From assembly GCA_000827265.1 (NCBI GenBank), contig KN834755.1, positions 1,106,487 to 1,170,486 on the forward strand: a stretch of 64,000 bases of DNA, given 5' to 3'. How positions within the stretch are numbered: the first letter of the stretch is position 1; every line of letters begins with the position of its first letter. Source of the DNA: Collybiopsis luxurians FD-317 M1 (Eukaryota > Basidiomycota > Agaricomycetes > Agaricales > Omphalotaceae). Both the position numbers and the translations under genes were made by a program. Shown piece by piece: positions 60,925-64,000 of this stretch. Below the pieces are notes generated by a model, which was not told where the DNA came from, did no database searches, and was given only the letters and a program-made list of their open reading frames with translations.

Positions 60925-63900
60925 ATGCCTTTATTCAAAAAATTCAAGAAATGGTTCCGCGGCCTCTGGCATCGTAGAGGCTACAGAATCAATATCCAGG
61001 CAGGAAGTACTCCTGAACTGGGTAATACCAATGTCGCACAGAACTTCCGTGGTTCCCAAGATTCTGTGTCGCACATTTCTGCGCAGTCTGAGCCTATCCC
61101 AGGAAGGATGCCAGACAAGCTCGGCCTTGATACTAGTCAGCTGCCTCAGGCGGTAGCTGAACAAAAGGGTGCACAAGAGTCTTCCACTGCACACCAAGCT
61201 CTGCAAACAGCCGGTGCTGTTGCGGAAACAAGCCTCAAAATTTTGAAAGAGCTTTCTAAGTTCATTCCTGTAGCAGGTCAAGGATTGGGTGCCGCACTTG
61301 GAGTAGTTTCTGAGTGTATTCAAATCTACCATGTGGGTATTCCTGTGCAATAATTGTGCTTCAGTTGATTGATATATATTTTGACATACAAAGCAAGTAA
61401 CAGAGAACAAAGAAAGGTTCAAAGAACTGACAGAAGAGTTATCTACCAAGCTGATTGAAGTCAAGCAATATATGCAGCAGAGTAGATCTATGGAGACAGA
61501 TGAAATTTTCCAGACCTTGGCCAAGTATGAATCTGTTTTGATTTTTTAGCAATTTTAATAATATGTTTATTTATAGGGAGTTGGGGAACATTAATAGCAA
61601 TGCTTCACCTCAGCAGAACAAAGATTGGTTGGAACAAGCTCTGAAAAGAATGGACAACATAGTTTCCGCAGACAGGATTTCCCAAGAAATCACAAAGTAT
61701 TTTGAGGACACCAGGAAGGCCTTTGATGCTTGTCAGGTATGTGTAACATGCCACATGAGTTGTAATAAAAGTGTTAAGGTTGTGTGGCAATTTGCAGAGA
61801 AGAATTATATTCCGCCTTGAAAGAAATACAACTGACATTAGTAAGGTAGGTACAGGAATCAATTTTGGTTTTGGGAAATTGAAAAGATAATAGGATGTCA
61901 TCTTGAAAAATCTGAATGCTTCCAAAGAAGCATTCCATGACTATCGAAAGAAAAGGCCAGCATGTACCCCAGGAACTAGGGTTGAAATTCTAGAAAAGAT
62001 CATGAAGTGGGCCAATACTGCTTCAGAGGATCAAGTGTATTGGATAGGTGGTATGGCTGGAACAGGAAAAAGCACCATTGCCAAATCATTATGTGATGAA
62101 TTTGAGAAAGAAAGTCTTGCTGGTGCATTCTTTTGTTCTAGACAGCTTGATGCTTGTCGGGACTATACAAGGATCATTCCAACCATTGCTTATCAGCTTG
62201 CAAGATATTCTCATACATTTGCTGAAGCTCTTGCAAGAGAGCTGGAAAATGATCGGGATCTTGCTGATAAAGACATTGATAAACAGATAGCTTGGCTTCT
62301 AATGAAGCCCTGGGAGGACACTGCCCATAAAATGACTGCAGTCACTGCTGTTATTATCATTGATGCCTTGGATGAGTGCACAGATATTAAACTGTTCCTA
62401 GAGCCTCTGCTTAATGCTATTCAAAGTGATGGTCTGCTGGGGCTGAAATTTATCTTTACAAGTCGTCCAGATCAGCCAGTATACAAACATCTCATGAAGG
62501 CTCCTTACAATTCTAAAGTCTTTCTGCATGAGGTAGAAAAAGACTCAGTGGAGAGGGACATTGCTAAGTTCCTCTCTGAAGAACTGGAGAATCATGGCTT
62601 TGTTACACCAGAGCATATTTCCCAGTTGACTGAACTATCTGGAAAGCTATTCATATTTGCAGCAACTACTGTAAAGTGGATCACTGAAAGGGATGGGTTT
62701 GAAAAAGGGCGGTTAAATGAAGTTCTAAAATTGCAGCATGGTGCAGATGAAAGTGAAACTAAGGAATTGGATGACTTATACAATGTTATTGTTACCAAAG
62801 CCATGGGCAAAGCTACCAATGAAGAGAGAAAATGGAATGTGAAAGTTTTGCATTCTATAATCACAGTTAGGGACCCAGTACCTAGTGAGGTGATTGCTCA
62901 ATTAGTAAAGGTAGAGCCTGAGCAAGTGGAAGTGCTAATTGCTGCTCTGCAATCAGTCCTTTATGTAGGAAAGATGGACAAGGCCATCTATGTCTTTCAT
63001 GCCTCATTTTCAGACTTCCTATTGGGAAAGGAGCGAGCAAAGGACCTACAATGCAATTCAGTATATCAACACAAATTTCTAGGCCAGGCATGTTTTAATA
63101 TTATGAACACAGAGCTAAAATTCAATATGCTCAACCTTCCGTCCTCATTTTTGAAAGATAAGGAGGTTGAAAATATTGTATTAAATGTCAATAATCAAAT
63201 CAAGCAGAGTCTTGTTTATGCTTGCAAAAACTGGGAATATCACTTGAAGAGATCCCCAAAAGATGCAGAGGTTACTAGAGCCTTGAAAGAATTTTCCAAT
63301 AAAAAGATATTATACTGGGTTGAAGCAATGAGTCTTTTGCGCCTTTCAAACTATAAAGAAAACAGTAGTGAGGATACATTGGTTCAATGTGGAGACATTC
63401 TGGAGTCTGTTAGACAGGTATGGATGGAGGAAGAATTGAGAGAGAAGACAAAAATGGACCAACAGGATTTTCAGATTTCGGACCTTTCAGAAGAACTGCG
63501 AGATAGTATAAACAATGTGAAGATAGCAGTGGAAACATTCCTGCTAAGCCCTGTGAATGCTATGACTCCACACTGGTACCTAAGCATTTTACCATTTTGG
63601 AGAACAGGACTTGCTGGAGCACAACAAGGGATGGAAATGGGGATAACAGTAAAAAGCAAGATGGAAAAGCCAAATCTGGCTGGATGGAACACAGGGTCAG
63701 AAGTTCTGTCAATAGATATTTCAAAAGATGGAACTAGAATTGTATCTGGCTCTGTAAATATGACTGCGAGGATCTGGAATATAAAAAATGGAAGTCCCAT
63801 TGGGGAGCCCCTTCAAGGCCACACAAATGGGGTGGGGTCAGTGGCATTTTCTCCAGATGGAAAGAGAATTGTATCTGGCTCTGCTGATAAGACCATCAGG

Positions 63901-64000
63901 ATCTGGAATGCAGAGACTGGAAGTCCCATTGGGGAGCATCTTCAAGGCCACACTGATTGGGTGGGGTCAGTGGCATTTTCTCCAGATGGAAAGAGAATTG
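60925..64000 (+). CDS. NLR3: STAND protein with helical N-terminus, NACHT and WD40 repeats (cut by window end)
   Basis: Exons 60925-61332, 61394-61524, 61577-61736, 61798-61845 and 61894 to the window end mirror NLR1 exon by exon. The N-terminus starts MPLFKKFKKWFRGLW and includes the Gly-rich hydrophobic segment FIPVAGQGLGAALGVVSEC. NACHT motifs are intact: P-loop GMAGTGKST and Walker B VIIIDALDEC. From 61894 the frame is open to 64000, with the first WD40 repeats (SVAFSPDGKRIVSGS, IRIWNAETGSPIGE) starting near 63700. At 63418-63465 the 48 nt matching NLR1's fifth intron are a multiple of 3 and stop-free, so they may be spliced or translated. The C-terminal WD40 array and tail lie outside the window. 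It is probably the functional sister of NLR1; role as inferred there. Confidence 0.88.

Overview
The window looks like nuclear DNA of a filamentous basidiomycete, most likely an Agaricomycete. The genes are cut by many short GT-AG introns of about 45-70 nt, and the protein families are typical mushroom families: NACHT-WD40 STAND proteins, MYND-finger proteins, ISG12-like proteins, a multi-pass membrane family with a TITHGMFLVMGGF motif, and multi-beta-trefoil proteins. Gene models were built by hand from reading frame, GT-AG junctions, conserved motifs and comparison of copies inside the window. No transcript data were available. No rRNA, tRNA or CRISPR array was recognised.

Layout. Positions 1-2613 hold no convincing gene. 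2614-6958 (-) is a 1407-residue disordered regulator of the MKS1-like type (areA GATA-like motif at the N-terminus, DUF3295-like motif at the C-terminus). 6959-12286 is an apparent gene desert. 12287-21543 is a direct tandem duplication of a 4.4 kb unit. Each unit carries an intact ISG12-like gene (14300-15132 and 19177-20009), a decayed second ISG12-like copy, and the 3' end of a membrane-protein gene. That gene is complete only at the right edge (21164-22754). Unit B also carries a 426 bp transposon-like insertion (16929-17354) with a perfect 9 bp target duplication, absent from unit A. Next come a small secreted protein (24037-24544, -), a three-lobed beta-trefoil protein (25736-27410, -) and a MYND-finger protein (32206-33184, +), separated by long gene-poor stretches. 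34.4-37.0 kb holds three inverted-repeat or foldback elements.

From 40.5 kb to the end the window is a STAND (NLR-like) cluster built from duplicated blocks. NLR1 (40564-45921, -) has a helical N-terminus, a NACHT domain, at least 14 WD40 repeats and a conserved tail, and is interrupted by a 292-N gap. NLR2 (51833-54236, +) is a dead copy with a shortened P-loop and no WD40 part. NLR3 (60925 to the window edge, +) is open to the end. The blocks upstream of the NLRs are also duplicated, one inverted, and filled with decayed copies of other genes. Among them are relics of the MYND gene (56270-57100) and of an unrecognised Cys-rich gene (54707-55547). A Tc1/mariner-like MITE (59543-60028) sits in the block upstream of NLR3.

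The three NLR copies share a TATA-containing promoter and N-terminal architecture. WD40 arrays with near-identical repeats are the known signature of fast-evolving fungal recognition proteins (allorecognition or programmed cell death), so this cluster is the most interesting part of the window. No partner gene forming a clear operon-like system with them was found.
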